A program made the position numbers and the translations under genes. The notes below the pieces were generated by a model. That model saw only the letters and a program-made list of their open reading frames with translations, did not search any database and was not told where the DNA came from. Below, in pieces: positions 1 to 11,115 of a DNA stretch of 64,000 nt. The stretch's first letter is position 1. Each line of letters opens with the position of its first letter. The stretch comes from Norana najaformis (Eukaryota; Annelida; Clitellata; Crassiclitellata; Hormogastridae), in NCBI GenBank assembly GCA_964023275.1, contig OZ029919.1, forward strand, positions 7,106,903-7,170,902. The letters run 5' to 3'.

Positions 1-40
1 GTCTCTGCCTCTGTCTGTCTGTCTGTCTCTCTCTGGTTGT
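1..40. repeat. CTGT/CTCT simple repeat at left edge
   Basis: The window opens inside a short TCTG/TCTC microsatellite, the first of several TCTG-type tracts here. Its left boundary lies outside the window. Confidence 0.8.
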
Positions 41-533
41 CTGTTTCCGACACAGGATTGTGAAGAATGGATTCCGAATCGATGTAATCATTAGCCAAGC
101 CGCAGTCTTAAGGCGAATGCTCTTCACATCTCGGGGTCGGGGCATCCGATGTGGGCGGTGTTTTGAGGGGACAGGGATATCATCACCGCCTTCGTTTGTG
201 GCACCTTAATAAGCTCAGCTGACCTGAGGACTCGTGACTGACTGATTAACAGGACTGTTGCCTTCCGTCCTGTTTCTAGACTGAATGCGGACTAAGCCTC
301 GGATCAGGAAAAGATGACCTCTGCTAATTAAATTAACTTATTTTAGGATCGCTGACTGGACACAGACAATGATGACAGAATATGCAGACAATGAAATAGG
401 CTTTGCTGAGGTCTTTGGTCTCTTGCAAAATATGAAGCCTAATTTTACCGAGCAAGATGATCGGCAACAAGGATTGGCAAAATATTATTATTGCAAAAGT
501 TCCTGGGGCACAGAATGTTAATCAAAGGCAAAT

Positions 534-616
534 ATGTGATTGTAATTGTAATTTGACATTTATGAAGCGCCACTTCAAGAATAAACTCATCAGGGGCGGT
601 CCCTACCCAGACCAGT
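534..616 (-). mobile_element. LINE 3'-end fragment (GTAATTGTAA-tail family)
   Basis: The plus strand reads gtaattgtaat, then about 20 bases, then agcgccacttcaag and actcatca. The same order occurs at 1080-1150 and 26596. At the 26.6 kb copy the minus strand runs from a reverse-transcriptase C-terminus into this tail, so the element points to the minus strand. Only the last 80 bases are recognisable here. Confidence 0.6.
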
Positions 617-1079
617 GAAACCACTGTCAAATAAGACAGGCTTCAGAAGCCTGCGAAACTGCGGAAGGAGCAAAATGAAGAGCTCATAAACGATATCATA
701 AAATGGTGCAATCAATCCCTTTACACCTGCGACTCGCTATTGCACGCTTCATTATGACACGAATTCTGATACAAGACAGTCAGGGATATGGTTTCCAAAA
801 TTAGTACAGCTAAAGAAACTAAATGCATTATAACACGGCCTGATTACAAGACGGTTATCCATTGAGCTCCCAAAGACATTGTTATACCGAGTTTCATGTG
901 TCTATGCAGTAAAGTACTATCAAAGTGGTAAAGAGACAAACAGAACTGTAGAAAAAAGCAAGTTCATGTGCCAAAAAATCTTATTTCACTTGTAGTATAT
1001 GTAACACTGCAGTATCACATGAATGCTTGTCTCTGTGCTTATATAACGCTTTTATTCTCGTTTTCTATCTTGCTTGACA

Positions 1080-1150
1080 AATTGTAATTGTAATCACGAA
1101 TTTGTATAGCGCCACTTCAAGAGAAATTTCTCAGAGGCGCTCCAGACTTG
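1080..1150 (-). mobile_element. LINE 3'-end fragment (GTAATTGTAA-tail family)
   Basis: This is a second short copy of the 534-616 tail: attgtaattgtaatcacgaa, then tatagcgccacttcaag and a ctcagaggcgctc block. It is truncated at its 5' side. No coding part is visible. Confidence 0.6.
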
Positions 1151-1680
1151 ATAACACAAGAACAAAATGTTAAATTTAATTTTAAATGTTAAACTTGTTC
1201 ATCTGGTTCCAGAATTGATGTGAAATCGTTGACACAACAGAGGTCGACTTTTAAACACAATAGCACAATCAATCCTAAACACTTGAAGTAATTCAAATGA
1301 TTTGCACTTATGACTGATGCCATGTTTATTAGATATTGGCGCAATAGAAGTTGCTAGATTAGATGATGCTAGATGTTTACTTTTTCTGCATCAGAAGACG
1401 AATCCTAAACTCTGTGGTCCGTCTCAGGGATTGGCATGGAAGCATCGGGAACAGTTATGCACGGATGTATTGTAGATCAATATCCGTGGCAAATGTTGCA
1501 TGCCAGATGATTCTTGCATGACCAGATCGATTGATCAGGAATCTAGTCATGCTAGACAACTGCTCTTGACACGAGTAGCTGACCATTCCTCAAGCCAAAT
1601 GGACATCAGCTAAGCTTCTTGATTGTGGGTTCAACCGAAGAAGTACAGCAGGATGATGACTGTGCATCCTCGAGTCTCTG

Positions 1681-1850
1681 AAAAGCTATAATAATAATGA
1701 TAATGATAATAATAATGATATGATAATGATATGATAACGATAATAATAATAATAATAATAATAAGACAAGTTATATAGCGCCGTAGCACAGCCGAGGCCG
1801 AAGAAAAGGGTGGTGTACATGGGAAGGCATGAGAACTGCACGGAAACCAA
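1681..1850 (-). mobile_element. Retroelement 3' end with (TTA)n tail, copy 1
   Basis: Read on the minus strand this is cccttttcttcggcctcgg, then ctgtgctacggcgctatata, then a run of TTA units degenerating into TAT/ATC. The copies at 16704-16792 and 54090-54172 have the same block and the same (TTA)n tail. A 'ggcgctatataa' end followed by a trinucleotide run is typical of elements mobilised by L2-type LINE machinery. The open frames here are translations of the tail. Confidence 0.65.
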
Positions 1851-1984
1851 TCGGCTAAAGGTACGAGGAAGCAGAGAAGCAAGAGCAAGGTGACTGATTA
1901 CATTCAAACATACTTGCTAACTTATATCAGAATTACTACAGCCTCTGTGCGTCGGAATGCCGGTTCGTGACCCTGTCGTGGTTG

Positions 1985-2165
1985 ATTTCAGAGATTTCAA
2001 TCTCGGGTTAGCAGATCCGTACATGGGGACCTTAAATGGCGTGGCGCCCATTGAAACGAGCAACGTTGGTGAAGGATCATACCTGATTAATTCCTTGAAA
2101 AATGAGCAGGGTCGAGGCCATACTGTCGCTCTAGAAAAAATGTGTACATTTACATTTAGTAAACT
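1985..2165 (+). mobile_element. SINE/MITE-like family E, copy 1
   Basis: This copy shares a core with 32262-32430 and 38325-38515: ggggaccttaaatggcgtgg, a gcgcccatt-aaacg block, gtggtgaaggatc, then gagcagggtcgaggccata and a tail of ACATTT units. The 71-residue open frame across it (1957-2172) is probably chance. No tRNA-like head was seen. Confidence 0.7.
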
Positions 2166-2187
2166 AGAATGAGTTAAAGTTTTTTAA

Positions 2188-2290
2188 TGTATGTATGTAT
2201 GTATCATACATACATACATATATGCATACATCATACATGCATCATACATACACCATACATACATACATGCATGCATGCATGCATACATAA
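2188..2290. repeat. TATG/ATAC microsatellite, inverted halves
   Basis: Four TATG units are followed at once by ATAC/ATGC units, so the two halves can pair as a hairpin. The tract follows the family-E copy that ends at about 2165. Confidence 0.8.
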
Positions 2291-3177
2291 TCCACTCTTC
2301 CTAATGGCACACATGAATTTTAATGAGGTCTGTGTTTTATTAAAGTCTTGAAACTCTAGAATTGATTAGATTTCATTGGATGAAATCCGTTCAGACCTGA
2401 TTTGATTTTGATTATTAGGTTAGATTATGGTTTTGATTTGATTAGATTAGGATTATATTACGAGGTCTTGCTTAGGTACAAGTATTGTTACTTTACATGA
2501 GCAAAGTTCTGCACACTTAACTGTTCATTAATTTCTAGCCTTTCCTTATTTAATCTGTTCTGGTTCATCGACAGTACCCTTATGGAGCCATTCTTCTTCT
2601 GTCAGATTATAACGACCTAGTCTTTGTTTTCTGGCGCTAAATAAATGTGGAATTGCATGATCTTCTTTACACTACGTATTTATGATGTGATGGACGTCAT
2701 GGTAGTTATGGCAGCGGACAGCGTGAGGTGATTGAGAGGGGCCGTGGGTACTCATCCCCCGGTCCGTTGTTCACGCCTTCGTGTTTGAAGAGGTCTTGCG
2801 GACGATCGGTTGGATGTGACTTTTGCTTCCATCACTGCTGCCGCAATGACGCCATCCGATCATTGATTTCTCATTTCTGTTATTAAAGGTATGATGATGG
2901 ATGATGTCACTTAGTCATTTAGCACCTTTGGCTTTTAAGCGGCGAATTGATTGCCGAGTGCCGACACAGGAAGGGGCTTGACATCGGCGCTGGCTCCTCC
3001 GGCCCTTCATAAATCACGCCGCCGTCCCTATAAGACCGATCAGGCCCTCAATGGCAAACCGGCCAATCAAAGAGCTTTTAATGCGATTGACGCGAATGGC
3101 TACTGTTACAGAATCAAGGTGTATTGACTGGTGACAATTATTAACACCTTTCATGACGAGACACAGCCATTGGAAAA
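2291..3177. other. Non-coding stretch, nothing recognised
   Basis: The left part is AT-rich and contains several GATTAGATTA-like runs near 2360-2460, which resemble LINE-tail decay. The part from 2690 to 3060 is more GC-rich and unique-looking, but shows no supported exon or RNA. Confidence 0.4.
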
Positions 3178-3200
3178 ACCCAGCAGCAGAGCCAGAACAT

Positions 3201-3232
3201 AGGAACCGCCAATCAGTCCTACAGATACATTT

Positions 3233-3322
<90 letters not shown>

Positions 3323-3740
3323 ACATATATAATATGGAAATGTATCACATATGCACACTGACCCAACATATATGGTTACCATTTGTCTAATATTATTACT
3401 ATCATCGTCATCATAATTAGCACTGTCATCATCATCATCGACGTCGACATTGTCATCGTGATCACCATCATCATCATCATCATCATCATCAACAACAACA
3501 ACAACAATTTCAGACAAGACAGGCTAACCACATCACAAATATATATATATATAATATGGAAATGTATCTGTAGATACATATCCGTATATATATATGTATT
3601 TGTGTGTATATATATATATCTATATGGAAATGTATCTGTAGGACTGATTGGCGGTTCCATATAGATATATACAAATATATTGGTACATACTCAGTCTTAC
3701 AGATACATTTCCATATATATATACAGATATATATACATAC
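3201..3740. repeat. Inverted repeats flanking (CA)42 and CAT arrays
   Basis: The 35 bases at 3201-3235 recur as a reverse complement at 3625-3659. The shared part includes ccgccaatcagtcctacaga and the following tacatttcca. Between the arms are (CA)42 (3234-3317), a CAT/CAA array (about 3413-3508) and TATA-rich runs. Shorter pieces of the arm recur near 3332, 3555 and 3693. The CVCV, DDDD and VVVV open frames here are repeat translations. Confidence 0.85.
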
Positions 3741-4139
3741 ATATTGTTACATACGATGTATTGGATAGCACACCGTCTATACATTTTAGCGGGAAAGCCG
3801 ACCTTATAAAAGATGTTGTGTTTAAATTCGGCTCAGTCTGGATTTTGGATTTGGTTCTGTGTGACCGAGTTGTTTCTACCAGTCTGTTTTGGCTTTTTGT
3901 GCTTGAATCTGCCTGAATGGATGACTTTGTTGGTTCTTCTGAGTCGTTTTGCCATTTGGTTTCTCTGTGACCCATTTTTTGCCATCGTGTTTTGGTGGAC
4001 ATTGTGTTTTTCTTCTTGAGAGGTTTTGTCACTGCCTGAGGTCAACGTCTTGTTTCGATGTGGGTCATGTTACGCTTTGTAAATAGCTGAGGTAATTAAA
4101 CATTTTAACCTAAAGCTGTTGTATTATTCCATATCCCTA

Positions 4140-4370
4140 GACAACTTGTAACTATATATTAATATCGGTATGCGTATTATATAATATACCTGTATATATA
4201 TATGTGTGCTTTTCATATATACATACTTTTGTGCATGTGTATATATACATGTATATGTACATCAATTCTCAGTTTGATTCTGTATATATTCTGATAAAAC
4301 ATTCATGTAGCATGTATATATGCATATATATTTATATATAAATGCATATGTATATTTATGAATAGATTAA
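4140..4370. repeat. TATA/TATG-rich low-complexity tract
   Basis: The stretch is dominated by tatata, tgtata and catata words without a fixed period. Nothing else is visible from 3781 to 4738 apart from ordinary AT-rich sequence. Confidence 0.6.
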
Positions 4371-4738
4371 GTTATATTTATTTTATAGTTAGAGGTGTTG
4401 ACAGCAGTATAATGATCTGTGTGTGACAGTAGTGAATACATAAATTGGAAAAGCCTTTCTATGAAATGACTGCACAGCCTAATGGACCTCACACTTCCAA
4501 ACATGACCCTGGACTGCTTGACACTACTTGGAATTTGGTATTGAAACAACCTTTTGTTTGATTTCTAGGACTTGGAGCAGTACAAGAGTTATAGACTGAA
4601 GGCTTACAATAGTGGATTTAAATGGCTCAAATAGGCCTACTGAAGACTTGCATGGGTCCTGTATTTGCCTACTATGGCACTCCTATAATGATGTCTGGAA
4701 AAGCAAGAAGAGCAAAGCCAATTGCTTGAGGTAAAACT

Positions 4739-4878
4739 GTGAACATTTATGAGGTGAAATTATGAATATTTATGAGGTGAAATTATGAATATTTATGAAG
4801 TGAAATTATGAATATTTATGAGGTAAAATTATGAATATTTAAAAGGTAAAATTTTGAATATTTATAAGGTAAAATTAT
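4739..4878. repeat. 23-bp tandem repeat, about 6 copies
   Basis: The unit is approximately atgaggtgaaattatgaata plus ttt. Later copies change gaggtgaa to gaggtaaa and then to aaggtaaa, so divergence rises toward the right end. Confidence 0.85.
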
Positions 4879-5432
4879 GTTTATTCCTTAGCTAAATACG
4901 TAACAATATTTATTTTAGTGCAAAGATTTGTAAAGGCTATAACCAAATTCAAAGAAGTATAGCTTGCAGAGAAGCCAGCCTTTGCATTGATCCGTGGTGG
5001 AGAAATGCAAGTGAAGTCAAGAAAAATGTAGAATTGTGTGGTGCTAGTGGTTAAGCACTCCACTGGAAATGTGAATCATGCAGTTTTATGTCTTACATGA
5101 GATGTTAAATTCACCTTTTTGAGACTCTGAAAGGCGCTATATAAACTGCCTGCTGCATACTTTTATTCTGTGTTGGAACAAGGCCTTAATGGAGCTCTTT
5201 CATGGAGATAGATACAAAAGGCGCTACATTAAGTTTCTTGATACATTCATATATACATAGATATCATCAGTTGATGCTCTGATAGCAGCTTGGGATGCTG
5301 TATAAATATCAGAAAATCAAATAATAACATTGCTAAAAGTATTAGGAATAAATAATTGATTAGAATTATTTTGAACCCTGCTCTTTCACTATTGGAATTT
5401 ATTTGTGATGTGGTTAGCCTGTCTTAAGTCTG

Positions 5433-5532
5433 AAGTTGTTGTTGTTTTTGTTGTTGATGATGTTGTTGTTGTTGTTGTTGACGACGATGATGATGATGAT
5501 GATGATAATGACGACGATGGTGATGGTGATAG

Positions 5533-5580
<48 letters not shown>

Positions 5581-5605
5581 CAATGTTGATTACGATGACG
5601 ATGAT
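5433..5605. repeat. GTT and GAT trinucleotide array
   Basis: A GTT run (about 5433-5480) passes into GAC/GAT units with more than a dozen uninterrupted GAT copies near 5535-5580. All six frames are open through it (poly-D, poly-M, poly-S, poly-I and others). None is a gene. Confidence 0.9.
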
Positions 5606-5754
5606 AGTAATAATATTAGACAAATGGTAATCATATGTGTTGGGCCAGTGTGCATATGTGATAAATGCAGAAAACAAAAACTAAGACTGAGAGCGATAGA
5701 AATGGAAGAAACGTCAATGGAAATCCTTACCACAGACGAGCATTGAGAGCAATA

Positions 5755-5870
5755 ACCGGATGATATACTTAGTCGCATGCTGCGCCGACGCACCTACTAG
5801 GCGAACTACGCGGCCGCCTAGGGTGGCATAATTTCAGGGGCGGCAAAAGGGCACCCATGAAAATAAATTC
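5755..5870. mobile_element. Possible DNA-transposon terminal fragment
   Basis: A GC-rich block holds cggccgcctagggtggca followed by aggggcggcaaaagggca. Paired 'cctaggg-ggcaaaa' and 'ggggcggc' words resemble the ends of some hAT-type elements. A hAT-type transposase relic lies about 1.1 kb to the right. No matching inverted end or target duplication was found, so this is a weak inference. Confidence 0.25.
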
Positions 5871-5974
5871 CCCTTCTTGCACAAATGAATGAGTAAAACA
5901 ATACGAAAGCATTGAGTAACTGGAACTCTACGGCTGCAAACCCGCTGACGACTGGCGCAATTGAGCCATAGGTC

Positions 5975-6160
5975 ACTATATGTACATACATATATAAATA
6001 CATATATACATACATACATATATACATGCTTATATACATACACACATACATCATACATACATCATTCATACATACTTATACACATACATCATACGTACAC
6101 CATACATACATCATTCATACACACATACATCATACACAAATACATTCGTACCTCAATTAT
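5975..6160. repeat. CATA microsatellite
   Basis: The tract has imperfect ACAT units with tata and tcat interruptions. The tyrosine/isoleucine/histidine-rich frames across it are artefacts. Confidence 0.85.
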
Positions 6161-6248
6161 TTATTCCTAATACTGGAATGACATAGAGTTTGAGAAAATA
6201 CTGGTGAAACTGCATAATCATTTCACCATATCTTCAGAAAAATATCAT

Positions 6249-6432
6249 ACATCGTAATCGTAAAGTAGAGATTTCTGCAGCACCCAACAAAAGCTAAGTC
6301 GCAGGAACCAGCTTATTCACAGGTGCTCAGTCAAAACAAAATCGATAGGCAAAAGGGTTCGGCTCCATGCCGAGATCCAAGAGTCAGGCAGGCAGACAGT
6401 CAGACGGCTACGGCGGATGTTGTTTGGAATTT
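6249..6432 (-). mobile_element. LINE 3'-end fragment (TCGTAATCGTAA-tail family)
   Basis: This matches 48459-48640 over catcgtaatcgtaa, gagatttct, ctaagtcgcaggaaccagct, ctcagtcaaaacaaaatcga and the GGTTCGG...GGCAGACAGT block. In the 48.5 kb copy the minus strand preserves the end of a LINE ORF before this tail. The present copy is 5'-truncated and holds only 3' untranslated sequence. Confidence 0.7.
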
Positions 6433-6454
6433 TCACTCGCACTCGTCATTGTGA

Positions 6455-6660
6455 TCACTGGTCCCACTGTATGGAATTATCTAATATAATGACTTCTATA
6501 GCGGCGTTATCGTAATACCCAATAGCAATTGATTGTCGCTTCAAGTCAAACTCGCAATCCAAGATCATAATCCTTTGGAGAAGCCGGGTCAAATTCCGAT
6601 AGGTCAGAGAAACCAGAAGGTAGGCTAGGTGTGTAAGCAAGTTGATTGATAGCAATTTTT
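6455..6660 (-). mobile_element. LINE 3' end, ATTAGATT-tail family D, copy 1
   Basis: On the minus strand it reads cttgcttacac, ttctggtttctctgacctat, cggaatttgacccggcttct and ttgacttgaagcga, ending in gctatagaagtcatta. Copies at 7496-7716 and 31540-31760 carry the same string of blocks. Confidence 0.75.
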
Positions 6661-6984
6661 AACAGGCAATCTAAGCAACTTACCAAGCAAAAGTTTAAGA
6701 TTCCTGTAAAGTGCCATTTCTTGCCCACATTGAGCTAATGTTTTTTTTTTTGGGGGGGGAATATTTCACATATATAGCACTGCACTTACATCTGTTTTAA
6801 GTGAAAACTGATGTAATACGTAATTGATAATTATGCCGTCTTGAAATCTGTTATAAGTAATCATATGACCCTGTCAGGAGGACTTGGTTACCTTTTGGTC
6901 TCACCTTTGGATGCCTAATAACATTTTTATTTTAATAACTTTGATGTCAATTCTTACTTAAATAAACGCTACAATTCAAATTTT

Positions 6985-7495
6985 AAACAAAGATTCAGGT
7001 GAACTGGCTGAGGAGTTAAAGATACCAGCACTTCTTGAACCAGATCCAAATCATATTAGAAGAAGGGGAAGCAAATTACATATGAAGGAGGCAAAGAACT
7101 TTTCTCAAAGAGAAATTCGAAGTGGACAGATACTGAAAACCTGCCGTCCTTGAAGCAGCAGTAGGCCCTACATTCAGTTGAAGAGAGACACACCCTGGCG
7201 CTTCATATTAGTTCGTTGTTTTTTTGCCTTCCTGTATGATGTTCACAGCTCGTAGAATACAACATCTTGGGCAAATAATGGAACACTGTTTGAAACTGGA
7301 GCAAGCTTTGCAACATGTAGACTCAAGAGGTGTTGAAGCATATGATCTGTGCAGTGAACTGCAGGCCATAGTCAGACGAGTTCAAATGTGCGCATCTCCA
7401 CGTTGCCTACTGAACTTCATATGGAACAATAAACTGACAGATTGTTTCAACAACATATTTATTGCTTGCAGAATCCTCTTTACACTCGCTATTCA
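6985..7495 (+). pseudogene. Decayed hAT/TTF-type transposase C-terminal region
   Basis: Three segments in two frames resemble the C-terminal half of hAT-like TTF-type/ZMYM1-like proteins. The first (6992-7155) reads SGELAEELKIPALLEP then IRRRGSK, matching the helical segment followed by an R-R-K patch. The second (about 7220-7243) reads FFAFLYDV, matching the family's FGFLYDI. The third, in another frame (7260-7492), has EHCLKLEQALQHVDSRGVEA, YDLCSELQAI, LLNFIWNN and IACRILFTLAIQV, matching the conserved E-L-x(n)-L...NI-IALRILLT-V stretch of the dimerisation region. Stops at about 7153 and 7253 and a frame change show that it is dead. The match stops where SAERSFSKLK would be expected, because a LINE end joins there. 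Family assignment is by motif memory, not by search. Confidence 0.7.
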
Positions 7496-7716
7496 GGTCT
7501 ACATTCAGGTCTACACTTAAGGCTCATCTGTTTCAGCTTGCTTACCCGCCGTAGCCTAACTTCTGGTTTCTCTGACATACAAGAACTCAACCTGGCCTCT
7601 CCAATGGATTATGATTTTTATTACGTTTTCACGTGAAGCGACTTGGGCATTATGATAACGGCGTTAAAGAAGTCATTTGATGGGATTGGATTGGACTAGA
7701 ATAGATTAGATTAGAT
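7496..7716 (+). mobile_element. LINE 3' end, family D, copy 2, with ORF C-terminus
   Basis: The frame starting near 7502 reads FRSTLKAHLFQLAYPP and then stop. This is the standard end of L2/CR1/Rex1-group LINE reverse-transcriptase proteins (F-x-S-x-LK-x-HLF). The 3' UTR blocks of family D follow, then attatgataacggcgtt, aagaagtcat and a GATTAGATTAG tail. The fragment interrupts the hAT relic, so it is the younger insertion. Confidence 0.75.
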
Positions 7717-8685
7717 TTCTGTAGCCAGTTGTGAGCGAAGCTTCCCCAAACAGATGTTGATAAAAGCGAACTTGGAAACGTCCTTGATACAGGAAATTCT
7801 TTTAGGATTATCAACCATTCAACAGACGATGGCATTTCTCGAAACATTACCTTTAAGAAACTTGTTTCTACAGTTGCTTTAATGAAAGCGCGGAAAATAA
7901 AGTTCTAAATTACTGGAACTGGAACTATACGAATTTACATTTAAAACGTGAACATTTACATTTACATTGAACGTACAAACTAAAGCTGAAATTAAACAGC
8001 GGAAATGCGGGTTTTTATTAATCGGCAAATCTCTGCTGTAACGTAACGTTTTAAAGTTAAGGTGGAAGATTCGCCTAAGGCGCAAAGCAACCTGGGCCGA
8101 CCCTGGCCACATGTCCATTAATTTTGCCAGGTGGCTGTACCATGAGCGATAACAAGAGATATTTGAGAGATTCTCTTCGTTTTTCTTTCCATAGTACAGT
8201 AATTTACTGACATTTTCACGTTCTGCTGGGCGCAAATTGGATCATAACATAAGCCTTGAGCTGCTGAGTTGTCAGCGCTGAGCTGTTAAGTTGCTGCTGT
8301 CCAGACCACAGGCCGCAATTCTTCGCCGACCCGCCGGTCTTGACAGCTGGTGGGTTTTGATAAGGGTGCCTCCCCTCCGAGATTTATCCCCACGTGTTGG
8401 TTTCGTATTAAACCCTTCGGCATCGCCCCGTCGAGCTTCTGGCAGTTCTTCCCTTGTACCTCGGCTGCGCCTTGGCTGTCCGTGCCTGCTTGAGAGTGTC
8501 TGACAGAGTTCCCTGCCAGTGAGAATGAGATGTCTTGAAGCTGGCATACCTTGGAGCCAAATGTCAAAGAGGTCATTCGTTGAAGCATGGTAAGTGATTA
8601 TCTCACCAGGTTGTTGCAGTCGCTGGCTGTGTTGCAGAAAATAACACTGTGTCAGTGAAATACCTGCTTGGCTAAATATGTTGCA

Positions 8686-8717
<32 letters not shown>

Positions 8718-9321
8718 AAGTGATTTGCTGCTGGGTCGTTCTGGACCTCTCCCTTTGGCTTCGTTGGAGGATGTATTACGACGAATGTCAGAATCCAGTT
8801 GAACGTGATTTGCAGGACTACTGCTTTCTGTGGAGAATTCGAAAAGGTTAACGCATGCTTGCTTTCTGCATCTTTTCGTAACATTTTTATTTGTGTTATT
8901 AATTTCTGTGGGCAGTTCTAGAAGGTTAACCGATGCTTGCTTTCACTATCTTTTCGTTTATTATTATAATTTGTATTTGTTGCAGGCAGGTTTCCATATC
9001 TATTTTAAACATTCAAGTAAGCATTCGTTCACTGGGGCAAAATATTTTTGTGTTATCCAGTAGGCCTATATTGCAGTGCAAGACCTAAATGGGATCACTG
9101 ATCTTCTGTAGCATCATTTCTGAATTTTATTAAAACTGATTGGATGAGGTTGGTATAGAGGAACCTGGGGACCTTTGTGGCAAGGAATAAAGTGAGAGGG
9201 ACCCAAGGAGAGGGGAATTTTTTGAAAAGTGGACGTTTTGGGGACATCCATGTAATCAAGTATATACATGACGGGTCATTACAGACCCGCATTTCGAGAA
9301 GAATTTGTTCAGTTACGGTTT
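7717..9321. other. Mostly unique non-coding DNA with a (CTG)11 tract
   Basis: A pure CTG run of about 11 units lies at 8686-8717. Around 8825 and 8905 the words aggttaac, gatgcttgctttc and tatcttttcgt recur about 77 bases apart, a weak two-copy repeat. The GC-richer part 8250-8560 is open in several frames, but no domain is recognised. Confidence 0.45.
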
Positions 9322-9484
9322 TTGGCATTCACTGCAACACACGACTAAGCATCAATCGATGGCGCTGAACAATTGAGTTAAGGACTTGCTCAAGATCCCT
9401 ACACAGTTACCGTCTTGGCTGAGGCTCCAACCCAGACTCTCCGCGTTCAACCCAACGCTCTAACCAATCGGCTACCGTTTCCCC
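9322..9484 (-). mobile_element. tRNA-derived CORE-like SINE, copy 1
   Basis: On the minus strand the tRNA-like head contains tagccgattggttagagcg (A-box region) and ggttggagcctcagc (B-box region). It is followed by aagacggtaactgtgtaggg, atcttgagcaagtccttaac and cagcgccatcgattgatgct. Copies at 41727-41932 and 45057-45258 align along the whole length. The 'cttg-gcaagtcctt-act' block resembles the conserved CORE segment of CORE-SINEs such as MIR. The 3' tail is poorly preserved here. Confidence 0.75.
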
Positions 9485-10539
9485 AATAAACCTAGTTCTT
9501 AATACGACCAATCTCGAGTTTAATAAGTCAATAATAACGCATAATGCTGCAATAATTTGTTGGTATTAAACGATTTCCGATACATTTTACTCGTCCAGTA
9601 CGGAACCCATTGGGACGAGTTTCCTGAATGTCTGGGCGGGCGGTCTAAATGAAGCCATAACGATGTTCTGTGTTTTCTGATACGAAGCTAATTGCCTACT
9701 GCTGTCGGGCTTTGATTGTTCTCCTCTGAGTCTATCCGTCCGTGCCAGTTATTAAGCAGGCAGAGCCAAGTGTTTGCTCTCGTCTACGGCCGGCGATCTT
9801 CTTCCGAGATAAGAGCTTGTGATCTACACGAGCTCTAACTCGTCCAGAAGTCGCCTAGTTCCGCCGAATCAATGTAGCGTGCGTCGGGATAAAATCGGAT
9901 TCATAACGATCCTTCTATCAATATAATTAATTCCGAGATTTATGGCTGCGGAGAGCAAAGGGCGGAAAACTAGTCGGTGGGATTTCTGGTTGCGCGGGTG
10001 ATGCTGTCCCCACGGACTGCGGAAACGGAACAGCTTACTTGTTCTGAGGACTGAGTCTGAGCTGTTCTAACCTAATCGGAGTTTCATCACTGAGTCTGTT
10101 TGCAACACATGGGAATGCACCAGTGGTAGATAAGGTAGATCGTCTGCTGATCTTGAGGCAGGACTAAATAGTGTTTGCTTGGGCCCAGTGGGGCGGATTT
10201 AAGGAATTTTACTACCTCCCAGGATTTGTTCAAGACATCAAAAGCGAATCTATTGAAAATCTTTATGGTTTGGCAGGGAATTGTCGAAAAGATTGGTCTT
10301 AGCTGTAGACGTAAGCGGTTGTATTAGTTTGAACCTTGGCATGCCTGTAATAAATACCATGGGTAGTGGCTTAGGTCTATACGTACGTGTATATCGCATT
10401 ACATTACACTACGTGCACAATCTATTCCCCTTCTTGATGAAAGAAACAGATGACTGTTGGGCCATAAGAGCACCAGAAGCTTCTGGTCTGCTGCATTTTC
10501 TCGATATCTCTTCCCGCCATCGTAATTTCGACAAGCAGT
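9485..10539. other. Unique-looking non-coding DNA
   Basis: This is moderately GC-rich sequence with no recognised repeat, domain or RNA. The frame at 10281-10541 has no recognisable motif. Confidence 0.35.
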
Positions 10540-11115
10540 AACGAGGGCATGTCGTTCCCCGAGTTTTGAACAACCAGTCTTCTCGAAATCAATCCGTCTC
10601 GTGACCTTGCAACAGATTGGGTAGTCTGTGCCTTGAAATGGAATCCTTTTGAGGTAAGCTATCGTAATGTTTCACACAGACCAGGTTACCGTGTCCGTCC
10701 CTGGGCTTCACACAACCTCTGTGACTTTATCGGGAGCGCACCGCCCTCTCGAACAGCACCGGTGAGATTACAAGCTTTCACAGCGTTATCCCTCGTTTTA
10801 CACAGACCTGTCATTTATTGACTTGTCACGAACGGAACTTCCCAGAGTTCCCCACAACCTCTAGTCTTCCCACTAGCGGGACTTGGACCGTCTCGCGACC
10901 TTTAAGCAGAGTGGGCCCGAACCTTGTCGGATCAGCGGAGCCAGCCCGGAACCAGGCAGCGATTGTTTCGGCTATGACTTTGGAGCGCACTGGTGAGACT
11001 TTTGCCGGACATCCTCTAGTCCCAATATATATCTCGTAACTTTCCCCGAGTACAGACTTCGACTTGTTTCCCCTGTGTTCACCCGGCACACTAATAAACT
11101 GTATATATATCACTG
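10540..11115 (+). mobile_element. Long repeat, copy A (possible LTR)
   Basis: This shares a long colinear set of blocks with 20022-20850: ttccccgagttt, tctcgtgacctygcaacag, cacagacctgtcatttattg, cagagttccccacaacctc, gtcttcccac-a-cgggact, gtttcggctatgact and atctcgtaactt. Internal sub-blocks repeat within each copy. An aataaa word at 11093-11098 near the right end would suit an LTR, but no primer-binding site or matching second LTR was found. Orientation is assumed from that signal. Confidence 0.5.

Noticed and set aside
3014..3517. 167-codon frame with poly-D and poly-CV
   Set aside because: It is a translation of CAT and CA microsatellites.
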